From: Euglena gracilis
Lineage: Eukaryota > Euglenida > Euglenophyceae > Euglenales
Reading direction: 5' to 3'
Length of the DNA stretch: 64,000 bases
NCBI GenBank assembly: GCA_039621445.1
Contig: CP154957.1
Coordinates: 43,006,212 to 43,070,211, forward strand
Shown here: positions 1-11,203 of the stretch, piece by piece
Position numbering within the stretch: position 1 is the first letter of the stretch
How the letters are laid out: each line of letters begins with the position of its first letter
Notes under the pieces: generated by a model
What the model saw: only the letters and a program-made list of their open reading frames with translations
Databases searched by the model: none
Told to the model about the DNA's origin: nothing
Translations under genes and position numbers: made by a program

Positions 1-2300
1 GTCCTGGGAGGGGGTCAGCCAGCAGCCTCTTTCCAGCCAGCCCAAATTCGGGGGGTCAAAAATCAATGTTTCCAACATTCCTTGACTAATGCAAAGTCAA
101 AGGAAATGTCCGGAAAGCTGAGGAAAGCCTTTGGAACGCCTTAGAGACTGCTTTTCGATTTTTCTGTATCTCCACACTTCTCCTGAGTTATGGCTATTCT
201 TTGTTGGTACTGGAAAAAGCCTGTTTTGGCCAATTTTCCAATTAATTTTCTCAAAATATCTTGAACAAGAACAAGAACAATGGTGGGGAATCCAAGGGAA
301 GCAACAAAGGACCTGGTTAAAATGAAGCCCCAGCAGGGCTGCACGGGAAGCCCTGGTGGGGGGTCGGCCCGGGTGAGGGGGGTCAACCCCCCACCCACCA
401 TGGCACCGTGCAGGGAAAAATTCCTTTGGCGCCAAGGGCCCCAAAGGAAAATTTGCCCAAAATATTAGCACCTCCAGAAATATGAGAAGGCCTGGTGGGG
501 GGGCAGGGATGTAGGGAAGCCCTGGGGGGGTCCGGACCACCCGCACAAGATGGAGGGGTTGGGTCAGACCCCCCTCCTCAGGGATGTATGGGAAGCCTTG
601 CATGTATCAGGGTGTATGGGAAGATGTACGGGAAGCCAGGAGGGGCTGGACATGGGGGGGGGGGGACCCAGAGGGGGGTCAGAACATTTTCGGTTTTGTG
701 GACGGGCAAAAAGCCGGAAATCGGGCCAAAATTATTCAAAAATCCCCTATTTTTCTTTGAAAATGAATCAAAAAAAAATGCTCATTTCTTCGATTTTTTG
801 AACACTTTTCATGTGGAAAACACTGAAACATCCAAAAATGCGCAACATCCTCAAAAATAAGGGAAAATGGCACTTTCTTTCATTTTCCAGCACGCAGCGC
901 CAGAATAAAAATTTCGCTGTTTTTGGAAACCTGCCAAGGAGGGTGGGGGGTCCAGATCCCCCTCCCAACAGCTGAGGGGGGGGGGCAGGGCTGTACGGGA
1001 AGGCCTGGTGGGGGGGTCGACCCCCCACCAACCACAGCATTTTCACAGGATTCTTTAAAACAAATCCACACAGCGCCGAAAGCGCCAAGAAGAATCTTTG
1101 GGTCGAAAGTTGGTGCTCCCAGAACAGGCTTTTGCTTAAGGACCCCGGGGGGGGGGGTAATGGCTAGCCAATCGGCTAGACACTGGAAAAAGTGGACTAG
1201 CTAGACCCCCCCTCCCCCCCCCGGGAGGGGGGGGGTCCGGGGGTCCCCCGGACTGGAAAAAAAAATTTCCTCCGGCGCTGTGCGTCGGAGGAAAAATGAG
1301 GTTTTTAAGAGGTTTTTGGCTGATTTTGTTCCAAAAATTCCCAAACATGGCCAAAAACGGGCATTTTTGGCCATTTTTGGGGGTCCCAAAAAAAAATTTC
1401 GGCGCTTCGCGCCGAAAATTTTTCCACTAGCTAGCCCTGCTAGCAGACCCCCCCCCCCTGGGGGGGTCTGCTAGAAAACCCACTAGCCAAATTTGGACTA
1501 GCTGCAGTCCAGCCCCCCCCGCAATCCCTTAAGCAAATGCCTGTCCCAGAAACATGGGAGGAGGTGGGGGGGGGGGTCGGCCCCCCACCCACCATGCAAG
1601 GGGGTGGGGGTGGTCGACCCCTCACCCACCACCCTGGCAGTTTGGCCGATTCCCGTACTGCCCTGGGAGGGGGGGGGGTCATATGCACCCCCTGACCTGC
1701 AACCCCTGACCAGGGGGCGGTCGGTCTTTGGGGGTGGCGGTGCCCGTCTGCTGGCTGGAAAAAAAGGTGCTGGCTGGACCCAGATGGTTCGCAAAAACAG
1801 CCAAAAAAATCCAAATCCAGCTTGGTTGGCATTTTTCAAAATAGGATTCTGAAAAAATGTAACAATTCTTCCATCGTTCTCCCCCAATTCAACAAACATA
1901 TAAATCCAAACTGCACATACGCGCGGTCGGTCTTTCTTCTGAGGATGAGCAAGGGTCGACAAGCTCCACAGCTTCGTTAATACTTGATTTTGTGCCGTGC
2001 TCGCGTGCGGTATGAGGAGCAAGGCAGTTGCCTACAAGCAGTCGTCCGAATGTAAAATCTTCCTTGCCTGTGGAAAACAATGAATCTGAATAATCGCTTA
2101 AAGGTTACATCCACAATCTCCCCCCCTGTTCGGTACAAAATTGTATGGTCCCAGACCACCAGTTTTTTACATCTTGTTTTTTTGCATCCAATCTTTTTTG
2201 GCACCAATCCACGCCCCCTGCTGTCCCACTGCATCCGGATTTCGGGATCAGATCCTAGTGTTCCTCAATGAAAAGGCAGACTGAACACAATTTTTTTTTT
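1..2300. other. Gene-poor repeat DNA with G-run blocks
   Basis: I recognise no gene in this stretch. It is made of G/C homopolymer runs, T-rich words of the type CCATTTTTGG and short inverted repeats. The small open frames here are rich in G and P because they translate G/C runs. Positions ~44-150 resemble the degenerate repeat also found at 4.6-5.6 kb (a 'TCAAAAATC.ATGTTTCC' segment followed by 'AAAGCC.TTGGAACGCC'). Confidence 0.6.
1136..1505. repeat. CTAGC word block with G/C runs and two GC mini-hairpins
   Basis: The word CTAGC/GCTAG recurs about ten times between runs of 7-13 G or C. Two short GC-rich hairpins set in A/T runs lie inside: one near 1270-1290 (CTCCGGCG...CGTCGGAG, imperfect) and one at about 1400-1415 (CGGCGC-TTC-GCGCCG). 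No open frame here looks coding. It is one of a series of similar blocks in the window, each with its own word. Confidence 0.7.
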
Positions 2301-2319
2301 CACTTTCACTCTGCCCAAA

Positions 2320-2770
2320 ACCAGCCAGTCACATTTTTTTTATAAAAAAAACCCAGTCAGTCACTAACCTCCCCTCCAGATCGGCCACTCTGGAAAGCTA
2401 ACCACAAACGCGAAAAAAAGCCCCAAAAAATTGTCTGGCGCCTCTGGCACCACGTCAGTGTAAATCCCCCCCAAATAACAAACCCCCTGGTTTATTATTT
2501 GGACACTCGAAGTCGGGGTCCAGTCGGGGGGGGGGGGGGGGGTTATTATTTGGGGGGGTTATTATTTGGGCAAAATTCTCGAAGTCAAAAAATCGACCCA
2601 AAACTCCCTCCACAGGCTCCAGTGGGGGGGTTATTATTTGGGGGGGTTTATTATTTGGGGGGGTTTAATAATTTTTTTAGGGGGGAGGGGGGTCTGGGCG
2701 GGGTGAGAAACCAGTCAGTCACTCTGAAAAAACCAATCACCCACACAGGGGGGGGAGGGGGAATCAGCCA
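2320..2770. repeat. Word block: CCAGTCAGTCACT and TTATTATTTGG between G runs
   Basis: Variants of CCAGTCAGTCACT flank the block, at about 2325-2365 and 2710-2770. Inside it, TTATTATTTGG is repeated at least five times, each separated by 6-15 G. The same CCAGTCAGTCACT word recurs at 41.1 kb. No coding potential was seen. Confidence 0.7.
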
Positions 2771-2936
2771 GTGACCAAATGATTGCATGTCTGGGACAAA
2801 ACGATGGAGAGATATTTGAGAGTATTTTGAGCCAAAAAAAGTTCGGACGGCCAGAAAACAAAAAAAACAACCGCAGCAGCAGCCCAGAATGTGGCCGGTG
2901 GAGTTGGCAACCAGTCTGAGAAACCGCCATCTGGGA

Positions 2937-2946
2937 TATAGATATA

Positions 2947-3035
<89 letters not shown>

Positions 3036-3137
3036 TATATATATATACATATACATATATATATTATGTATATATATATGTATATGTGCATATGTGTATA
3101 TATATATGCATATGTATATATATTATATGTATGTATG

Positions 3138-3182
<45 letters not shown>

Positions 3183-3205
3183 ATATATATATATATTATA
3201 TACCA
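2937..3205. repeat. (TA)n microsatellite, variant-rich
   Basis: This is about 270 bp of alternating T/A with TATG, TATC and GCATA interruptions. The Y/I-rich open frames it makes on both strands are artefacts of the repeat. Long TA tracts can extrude cruciforms. Confidence 0.95.
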
Positions 3206-3314
3206 CCCCCCAGCCCGGCGGCCCAGCCTGCCGTTCATTTGCAGGAGATCAAAATACCATCAGATAAGGCTTTTAAAAGGACTGGCCACCATTTTAAAGC
3301 TATTTGAATTTTCC

Positions 3315-3355
3315 GAAAAAAAAAAAAAAAAAGAAAAAAAAAAAAAAAAAAGAGA
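3315..3355. repeat. A-rich homopolymer tract
   Basis: Two runs of about 16-18 A are separated by one G. The tract could be a retroposed poly(A) tail or a simple repeat. No retroposed body was recognised upstream. Confidence 0.7.
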
Positions 3356-4590
3356 CAACAAAGATCCAAACACCACCGAACGGCTGTATTTAGGGCCAGG
3401 CGCGCAGCTGGCACTGGTGGTCGACATGGGGTGTACATACACACATATACATACACATGCACAAGCACATATATGTAAATGTACATCTGATTTTTGCCTC
3501 TGTTTACGTACGTCTTATTTTCCCAAACAGTCCACATGCACAATTGTACACCTCGACCATTGCAGATGCAGAAATATTGCAACTATTGTGTGGTGAAGAA
3601 AATCTGGTTCGTTCAGGCGATGCGTAATATTCAGTAGAATGCGTCCTCTGACAAGATGTCAAGAGACGTTCGTCTCCACTCTGTGTGCAGGTTTGCATGT
3701 ATTTTTTCTAACCCACACAGCCGATTGTTTTCGCGTCATTGGTTTGGAATTGATCACGCATAACCCTCTGAGACTGTTCGGCACTTTCTTGCAAAAATGA
3801 TGTGTTCTAATTTTAAACGCATCTGTATTCTCCCTGGCATTTCGGTACATTTTCCCATTTTTTCCCACCACGTTGCTTCATTGTTTCCTCGGAAAATGTG
3901 CAACGGACCAAATTTTGTGCATAATATCGCAGTGTTATGTCCTGGTACTTTCATGCAACCCAAACACCTGTAAAAAATAAACTTTCTCAGCACCCAAAAT
4001 AGTGGTTTTTGGTGGCAACATTTATGACGTTGCTTGTTTTTTTGATTATATCGACCTGCACCATGCCCCCAGTCTGCCGTCCCGGTCGTGGGGGATAAGG
4101 AGGTGGTTGCTACTGCACCACGGGGTTGCTGACAGCGTGGTGGCTGTCTAAAGAGCAATCACCTGCCATGTCCTGATGCGATTATTGCGGCAAAACAAAA
4201 GTGAGGGAGCGAGTGGCAGGGCTTTTGAGGGTCCACCGTCACAGAAGCGGAGCTGGTGGACGTGTGCTGCGACGTGTTAGCAGTGGACCATCTGCCAGAG
4301 GTCTACAGTCTCCACATGGATTTGTCACTGGCAAGAATCAGAATAGATGGTGGAGGAGGGCGTGGCAACAGGAGTTTGTACACCTACAGGATCCATTATA
4401 TGTTGTGTTCTGTCTGAAATGTTGCCATCGTCGTCGGTGTCGCATTTTGCGCAACCGACCACATAACTCACGTGGTTTGTCACACCGTTTTCAGCAGTGT
4501 AGATCCTAGAATATTTAAAAGAGCTTGCAATCAGGCCATTGCTTAAAGACCCAGGGGGGGATCTCGACAATGAAACAAAATAAAAAGAAA
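3356..4590. other. No recognisable feature
   Basis: This is mixed-composition DNA with only short open frames on both strands. A run of ACATACAC/ACATATAC words lies at about 3435-3490. I see no protein motif. Confidence 0.5.
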
Positions 4591-4599
4591 TGTCCGACC

Positions 4600-5640
4600 A
4601 ACAATGAAAACCTTGGATTGCCCTATCCAACCATGCTTTACTTTTTCCCAACCCTTTGTGTAAGCCGCGTTAGGGCCATTTTTCCGCTAATATTGGTCCT
4701 TTTGGGCTGTTTTCGGGGTAAAAAATCGATGTTTCCAAAACGTCTCGGAAATGAGGCAAAATTAAGGGTAATGCCCAGCGACCTAAAATAAAGCCTTTGC
4801 AACGCCCTGTCTAACAATATCGCCCCATTCACCGTGTTGGCCACTGACACGCCTGGCCCGTGTTCCGGCTCGGTTTTGTTGCTTGAACAGCAATTTTGGG
4901 GCATTTTTTGGGCCGTTTTTTTGGGTCAAAAAATCGGTTATTTTCAAAACATCTCAACAACGAAGCAAAATCTATATCGAGAACTGTGTCCTGGACGACG
5001 GTTCCGGTATGAGGCCGGTGCCTGGGACGCCGGTTTGGGCGGTAGCCAGAACCGGCGTCCCAGGCACCAGCAGGTCCTGAAACTGTGCCTTGGGGACTCC
5101 GGCTTCACGCCCGAACCGGCGTCCAAGAAATCACGGCCAATTTCGCCCCAAATACCGATGTTTGGGACACTTTTGGGGGATTTTGGTTGGAGTTGGTCGC
5201 CGATCGAATTTGGTATTAGATTTCACACTTATGCAGCCATGTTACCCATCAATCAAAAGCTCTTCTCAAGGGCTTTTGACAGATGGCCACAGAATTCAAC
5301 CATAATGCACAGAGCTCTTATTTTCAGCGATCATGCATTCCAAAATTTGACATCTTAATTTGTCAAATCCCAAAGTTCAGGTGCCATATACAGACAATAT
5401 CCGGCGACCTAAAATAAAGCCCTTGGAACACCCTATCTAACGATGTTTTGATTTCCCCGTTATAGCCACCATTTTGCGTTGTTTTGGCCTGTTTTGACTG
5501 GGTCATTTTTTGGGCCATTTCGGGGTAAAAAAAACCAAGAAAATTTCAAAGTATCTCCAAAATGGTTACAATCGAAAGGAATCACTGGGGACTTCCAACA
5601 AAGCCCTATTGACCCTCCCTAGAGGCTTCCAGGGCCTGTG
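4600..5640. repeat. Degenerate repeat units, at least two successive copies
   Basis: Two successive units share a segment 'CGACCTAAAATAAAGCC.TTG.AAC.CCCT.TCTAAC.AT' (about 4780-4815 and 5401-5445) followed by GGGCC(A/G)TTTT..GGGTAAAAAA. A related piece is at 44-150. The second part of the first unit contains paired ACCGGCGTCC words (about 5045-5130) also found in the repeat family at 6.7, 7.4, 12.3 and 31.8 kb. Non-coding. Confidence 0.6.
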
Positions 5641-6739
5641 CGCACGTTCTGTACCGCTGGGCCGGGTCGGGCCGGGTTACTCGCATCATCGGAGGTAAAG
5701 AGCTCAGCACTACACAAACGCACGACGCAAACCCGGTTGCCCTTCAAGCCAAAAATCCTTCTGCATCGTTGGCGTGAAAATTTTTATGCAGTCCCCAACC
5801 ACCTGCCTTACCCCTCTCCCAGTAAATGTTCGCCAGTGACTTCATTGGGGTGATCCACCTTGGGCCCACACTCCAAAACATGGCTGAGGGTCCAGGTCAT
5901 ACATCTCTTTAAGTACCCCAGAGGGCGAGGCTAGGGCAGATCTGGGCTGGCAAGAAATATGACCCTGCCCCCACCCGGGGGGGGGGGGGGGGCTGGAACC
6001 CGGTTGGACCTGAGCTGGGCCGGCCAAAATCGGACAATTGCCCCCCAAAAAATGACCTGCAAAACACAATTTAGAAAAAAATGAGCATCTGACAACCCCC
6101 CAAAACACCCTCAAAGCACCATTTTTGGCCACTTTCAAACTCTTTTTTCCAAAAAAAACAAAAAGACTTTTGGCGCTTTGCACCGAATTTTTTTGGGCTG
6201 GACCAGCAAAAGGGGTTGGCAGCAAATAGGGGCTGGGCTGCTGCAGCCAGCCCCTATTTTGGCCCAGCCCAGCCGCAGCAGCACCCCCCTGGGGGGGGGG
6301 TTGCCAGCCCTACTAGCACCCACCCCTGTGTGTACAGCAGCCCCCACCCCCGGGGGGAGGTCTGCAAAACCTTGAAGGGATGCATGGTCCAGACACTTGC
6401 ACACCAGTCACAAAGCTCGGAAATTGTTCTTGGGACGACAGGGTCCGCGTTGGCAAGCTGTGAGCAGAGCAGAGACAGCACGCCATATTTTGTACATTTG
6501 CAATTCAACTGCAACCAAAAATTTTCAAGCCGATAAAATGTGTCCTTGAAAAATCTGTGTGCATCGTTCAGGTACCAATTTACCCCTCGATTGAAAGCTC
6601 TTTCAACAGACAAGGCCATAAAAAGATTTCCGTGCACCACAGTACTCTCATTTCAAAACCGTACTCTCATTTCAAAATAACACCAACTTTCACCAAATTT
6701 GGATGCTCAACCTAATTTTTCCCAAACTGCAAATTTCAT

Positions 6740-7080
6740 AACACCGCGTGGTTAAGCAATCAAATCAGGACTTCAACAACCAATTCCAGCCATTTTTGGG
6801 CACTTTTAATGCCTTTTTTTTTAATGACAGAACCGATGTTCCTAACGCAGGGTTTTGGACAGAACTGGCGGCCTTTCCACGGACAGAACCATCGTCCGAG
6901 AACCCGTGGGGGGAGGGGACGCCGGTTGTGCCGTGAACCTGGCGGCCCAAATCCCCTCAATCAGAAGCTCTTCTCATCAGACAACCAGTGATGGCCAACC
7001 AAATTCAACCACACTTCACAATATTCTTTTTCTACTATTCCCAAGCAAATCCTAACTTCACGATGTAAACACTCCCGGGT
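6740..7080. repeat. Copy of dispersed 'GCCGGTT / AAAGCTCTT' repeat family
   Basis: This copy shares an order of short blocks with 5000-5310, 7370-7530, 12280-12460 and 31800-32110: a paired, inverted ACCGGCGT/ACGCCGGT-type motif around GGACAGAAC, then CCCTCAATC(A)(A/G)AAGCTCTT(C/T)TCA and AACCAAATTCA.CCAC. No protein is encoded. It is probably a non-autonomous element family. Boundaries were not determined. Confidence 0.55.
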
Positions 7081-7129
7081 ACTGTGGTATTGGCCAAAAT
7101 CCCGACGATCGCAAACCCAGATCGAATTA

Positions 7130-7335
7130 TCTTTGATTAAAAAAAATGCTTTTTGGGCCACGAGCACAGCACGTGGCCCCCAAATCTGCCATTTTAAGTC
7201 CAAAAATGGTCATTTTTTGGCCATTTTGGGGCGGTTTTTTTGCCAAAAAATTTTTCTTGGGGATACTAGGGAGGGCGAGTGGCCGCACAAGGTGGGGGGG
7301 GGTCCCGGACCCCCCAAACTGCGCGCCAGGCCCCT
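7130..7335. repeat. GC-hairpin module (paralogue of 16.1-16.36 kb)
   Basis: The order is: GC hairpin (GGGCCACG..CGTGGCCC), 'AAATCTGCCATTTTA.GTCC.AAAATGGTCATTTTT', poly-T, 'AAATTTTTCTTGG', then a G-run with GGGTCCCGGACCCCCC. The same order and many of the same bases occur at about 16125-16360, but the hairpin stem there is a different sequence (GGCCGCGCGC..GCGCGCGGCC). Confidence 0.65.
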
Positions 7336-7499
7336 GTGGCCTTTCAGCAGATCGCCACGTTAAAGAAAGGATCTGATACGAAAACTGTGTCCAGAACGCC
7401 AGTTCGGGCCGCGGAACCGACGTTCAGATACAGTTTGTTGAAACCGTGGATTAGGGGCTCTGGCTTCACGCCCGAAACGGCGTTCAAGGAATCACAGCC

Positions 7500-8110
7500 A
7501 ACTTCGCCCCAAATAACGTCACCCCCCCTCTATTTGTCACCCCCCCCCCTAATTGGCTAGAGCCCAGGTGGCCAATTAGGGGGGGGGGTTCTCATTTGGG
7601 GGGGGGGGTTACTCATTTCAAGGGAAAATGCCTTTATTCGGGTGTTTTACGGGGGTTCGGGACTATGAAGGGCGACCCCCCCCCGTGACCCCCCCGCGAC
7701 CCCCCCCCCCACACATGGAGGGTTTCTGGATCCCAGTGGGTGCCAAAAATAGCACCTTAATTAGGAATTGGCACCCAAATTAGGAATCAAAATTGCCAAA
7801 AATGTGTGATAAATTCCTAATTGGATCTATTTTTGAATCCAAAATTTTAAAAATAGGTCACATGTGACGTTGTATGTCGGGTCACACTGGTCACACGTGA
7901 CCCGTCAAAACTGCCACGTTCCCCCCGCGACCCCCCCGCGACCCCCCCCCCGCGACCCCCCCGGCGACTCATACACCCCCATTGCACCCCCCTCAAATAA
8001 CAAAATCCTTTTACGCTGTCCAAAAACTCGGGGGGCTAATCCTTTTTTGGAGCATTTGACATGGGGGGGGCTCCGTCCCCGCATCCCCCCCCAAATAACA
8101 AAATCCCTTT
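7500..8110. repeat. G/C-run word blocks (TAATTGGC, CTCATTT, CCCCGCGA)
   Basis: C-run blocks carry the words CTAATTGG/CCAATTAG (inverted pair at about 7550-7580), CTCATTTGGGG and CCGCGACCCCCC. The pair CTAATTGGCTAGAGCCCAGGTGGCCAATTAG forms an imperfect hairpin. Non-coding. Confidence 0.55.
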
Positions 8111-8329
8111 ATATTGGCCAAAATACTCGGGGGGTTAAGTCTTTTTGACTGGTTATTTTTTCCAGGTCATTTGGTCATTTTGACTGGGTTTTCCTTGCCA
8201 CCGTATGGAAAATCTCATGGGCAAGCGTATGATTTCACTAAAAGTGGCAAAAGATTTGTATTGCAAATCCTTGCATATTCACCCCTGATTGGGGGGTTCT
8301 AAAGCCATTCGGGTGGGTTTTGGGATGAT

Positions 8330-8520
8330 TTGGACAAACTTTTTTGAAGGGGGGTTTAAAAGTCGGCGAACTTGACCCATTAGTACATTAGAGGGGGTCC
8401 TCGGCCGACTAACCACTACCCCCCCCCCCTGTCTCGCTGACTAGCTACCGACCAAGCCTAGTCAGCCGACCAATTGGGTAGTCGGCCGACTACCCACTAC
8501 CCCCCCCCCCCCAGTCTGGG
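8330..8520. repeat. GTCGGCCGACTACC word block
   Basis: The word (A)GTCGGCCGACTACC, palindromic at its core, recurs between C runs. The segment 'AAGTCGGCGAACTTGACCCATTAGTACAT.AGAGGGGGT' at about 8350-8400 is repeated almost exactly at 12218-12258, next to another hairpin. Probably pieces of one repeat family. Confidence 0.6.
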
Positions 8521-8776
8521 GCCGAGGGGGGGTCCAAAAAGTGGTCATTTTTGGCCATTTTTGGGCGCTATTTTCATTTTGAAAAATGGTTTGAAAATCG
8601 CAAATTGAGCAGCCGTCCCAAAATGTCTTAAAATGTCTTAAAATAGGATTAAAGAACTGACCAGTTTGAAAGAAACAATCCCCCCCGTTTGGATGAAAAA
8701 TGGTAATTTTGAATTTTTTTTTAAAAAAAACACTGGAACACATGTTTTTTTGTTGTTTTTTTTTGTCTTTTCAAAT

Positions 8777-8825
8777 TGTAACCGTGAATAGAGGCCCGGC
8801 GCCTGCCCTGTTTTTCGTGGGTGTG
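8777..8825 (+). repeat. Left terminal inverted repeat of recombinase element
   Basis: It starts TGTAACCGTGAATAGA, passes through GGCCCGGCGCCTGCCCTG and ends at GTGGGTGTG. It is the inverse of 11152-11202, with one 2-nt length difference. Confidence 0.85.
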
Positions 8826-8827
8826 AA

Positions 8828-8922
8828 CACGAAAAACAGGGCATATTTTCAATTCACGAAAATATGCCCTGTTTTTTGTGAACAGGTATTCACGAAAAAC
8901 AGGGCATATTTTCGTGAATAGG
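8828..8922 (+). repeat. Internal palindromic direct repeat, left copy
   Basis: A 95-bp block holds three copies of the GAAAAACAGGGCATATTTTC arm in alternating orientation, so it can fold on itself. It is nearly identical, in the same orientation, to 11008-11102. Possible recombinase or methyl-sensitive binding sites. Confidence 0.85.
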
Positions 8923-9112
8923 AATTTTAACTGAAATGAAAAACAAAAACCTAAACATCAAAAAGGAACATCTGATGCAAAAAAACTGATTGCTTTGAAG
9001 CAGAATCAGAGCAAATGGATGACAAAACAACACACGGAGGAGTGACGAAGTCGGAGCATGACCAATGCAACGACAGACAGCACAATGCTGTGGATGATCA
9101 GAGGGAGACACA

Positions 9113-10860
9113 CTAACGGGGTTTGCACGAATGACACATCCACGACCCATGTTTGGGCTCATGGCACAAATTCACGCAACGCCAATGGTAAGACAAGGAG
9201 CACACGTCACATTGCACACGATTCATATCACGACAAGGAGAACGCGGGGGAACAACCACACCACATCGGGCACAGGCGGGGGCAGAAGGCACAAGGCGGC
9301 GTTTTTTGGAGGGAGGGGCAGTGGCGGACGTGGACACGGCAACGGAAGGAAAGACAGAGGGCAAGTCAGAGAGGTCCTGTGCCACGTCTGCCCCCTCCTC
9401 CGCCGGCGGTGCCTCCCACGCCAGCCGCCGCGCCCACTGCTGGCGGTTGCGTTCGACGGCGTCATCGTCATCATCATCCGACTCCAACTTGAAGTGGATG
9501 TCCCGCGACCATGCACTTCGAGATGGCTGCGTCAGCGGAACCCAGTCATCATCCTCCTTCACAAGGATGTAGTCTGGTTGGATTGGTCTGAGGATAAATG
9601 GACTGAGGTGTATGCAGTTAATGCTGTGGTGGCATACAGTTCAGGTTGCTTCTTATCCGGAGGCGGTTCAGATACGACGCAGTCGGAGTCATGCGCAGGA
9701 CGCTCACTGAAGAGAAGGCAAATGTGCGACTGTCTTTGTGTCTAAGTTGACACCTGTTTGCGGCCTCGGCCAGTGGTTGAGTGGAATGGGCCGAATGTTC
9801 ATCTTTGGGGGAGGGCTGCGTTTTCATGGTGCCGCCGGAGAGGATGGTTGCCGCCTGAATTGGCGTGCTGCGGGACATCCTATGGTAGACTTGCACAGTG
9901 TTTCGGTGGACCTTGAAATACTGCGCAACGTCTGCCGCACTGATGTCCGGGGCGTTTGCCAGCCGGGTCATCGCCGCGCGCCGCGCAACGTCCTTGAACG
10001 TCAGGCGGCGCTTGACGGTGCCTGACACCCAGGCGGCAACACCACGGAACATCTCCTTCGTCGTGGGCGGGCTGAGCAAGCTCGCAGCCGTAGGCCGACA
10101 CGACCGAAAGAGCCAATTCCCATCCACCCCAGCTGGCGCCAAACCGACGAGTGTTCGTTGCCGCTCAAAGGCAGCCACAGGGCAAGTTGCCGGATCGGGC
10201 CCTTCCACGATGACCTGTCGTAGCAGGGCCATATCCGACTTGCACAGTGATTGCTGGTGGTTTTTCATGGTGGCAACGGACACGGAAAGCATCTTACGAC
10301 CATCCTCTGTCTTGGATTCGACAAACGAGTCCATTTGCAACCTCCGAAGCACTTCACTGCGATATCCTGTGCAGAAACCCATAATCAAAATGTTTGCCCG
10401 CTGTGCTTCAAACGGTCTGCTCCACTGCACCGTGTCAAGGATGCCAGGAAGTTCTGCCGGTTGCAGAATTTCCTCTGGGGGGTGCGCAGCCTCACCAATG
10501 GCCCCCATCAAACAACAGAGGAGGATCAAGCGCCCAAGCCGCCCAAGCACAAAGGAAAGCATCCAATTCGTCATAGACAGCGCCAAGGGCATTGCAGACC
10601 TCCTCAAATTCAAGGAGATGTGCCAAAGCCGATTGCTCTGTCCCTTCCGAACCGGATGCTTTCTTTTTGGTAGCCTCCGCCAGAAGGTTGCCATGCAAGG
10701 GGTCAACAGCAGGGTTCTTCCTTTTGTCCCATCCCTGCTTAATTGTGGCCAAAAATTCAGCAACTTTTGGGGGTTGTGGCAACATTCGGTCCATGGTGTT
10801 TGCGGCTTTCTTCGCCATTTTTGCAAGAACAGACTGAGGAACAATACAAGCAGTGTGCAT
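9113..10860 (-). CDS. Tyrosine recombinase with PHD finger (spliced, N-terminus uncertain)
   Basis: Positions ~10520-9754 encode a tyrosine-recombinase-like core. It has GFCTGYRSEVLRRL (first catalytic Arg), a Lys in ATMKNHQQ, an ARRAAMTRLA block in the place of the HxxR motif, and HRNTVQVYHRM as candidate His/Tyr. A GT-AG intron at 9753-9588 (AACAG|GTGTCA ... TCCTCAG|ACC) joins this frame without a stop to 9587-9113. That part holds an acidic run, a basic KKRR patch and a C-terminal PHD-type finger: CARC, CDVC, H, C, then W-M-C-x2-C. The first ~120 residues (10860 to ~10500) read best in another frame starting MHTACIVPQ, so a frameshift or another intron is needed near 10500-10530. Recombinase fold: fairly sure. 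PHD: sure. Single gene: inferred. Confidence 0.7.
9588..9753 (-). other. Predicted GT-AG intron in recombinase-PHD gene
   Basis: On the minus strand the donor is CAG|GTGTCA (9753) and the acceptor is TTTATCCTCAG| (9588), giving 166 nt. Exon 1 ends two bases into a codon, and the first base of exon 2 completes an Arg codon in the PHD frame. Without splicing, the recombinase frame stops at 9618. Confidence 0.6.
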
Positions 10861-11007
10861 AAAATACTGACCCTCTGTTATCCAGTAGGCTCTAAACGCC
10901 CCCCCCCCAAATGTCCCAACGCCTATTTCTCGTTCTCCAGGACCAGCGGCACCATGTGGGAATGATTTGGGTCATTTGGACACCATTTCCAAAGACCTGT
11001 TTCTATT

Positions 11008-11102
11008 CACAAAAAACAGGGCATATTTTCAATTCACGAAAATATGCCCTGTTTTTTGTGAATAGATATTCACGAAAAACAGGGCATATTTTTGTGAATA
11101 GG
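11008..11102 (+). repeat. Internal palindromic direct repeat, right copy
   Basis: Same orientation and length as 8828-8922, with only a few differences (such as CGAAAAAC to CAAAAAAC). It sits ~50 bp inside the right terminal inverted repeat. Confidence 0.85.
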
Positions 11103-11151
11103 ATTTTTGGGTGAAAAATGACAAAAAAATGCCCAAAAACCTGGCGTGAAG

Positions 11152-11202
11152 CACACCCACGAAAAACAGGGCAGGCGCCGGGCCTTTCTATTCACGGTTA
11201 CA
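11152..11202 (-). repeat. Right terminal inverted repeat of recombinase element
   Basis: On the minus strand it reads TGTAACCGTGAATAGAAAGG and onward to GTGGGTGTGC, matching the left end. Confidence 0.85.
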
Positions 11203-11203
11203 G

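Larger units (their letters stand above)
8777..11202 (-). mobile_element. TIR-bounded tyrosine-recombinase element
   Basis: This is a 2.4-kb unit bounded by ~50-bp inverted repeats (8777-8825 and 11152-11202) that match except for a few positions. Inside each end is the same 95-bp repeat in direct orientation (8828-8922 and 11008-11102), itself built from palindromes of GAAAAACAGGGCATATTTTC. One gene lies between them on the minus strand and encodes a tyrosine-recombinase-like protein with a PHD finger. I found no reverse transcriptase and no obvious target-site duplication. Inverted termini plus internal repeats recall DIRS-type retroelements, and an RT-less recombinase recalls Cryptons. Neither class has this full set. 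Confidence 0.75.

Noticed and set aside
3066-3596. Y/I-rich frames over the TA repeat
   Set aside because: Microsatellite translation, not a membrane protein.
9898-10965. 355-codon plus-strand frame opposite the recombinase
   Set aside because: Cys/Arg/Ser-rich shadow of the recombinase core, which has recognisable catalytic residues on the other strand.
8828-11102. CRISPR-like array from the repeated AACAGGGCATATTTTC arms
   Set aside because: Only three arms per end in alternating orientation, no unique spacers and no cas genes; eukaryotic context.
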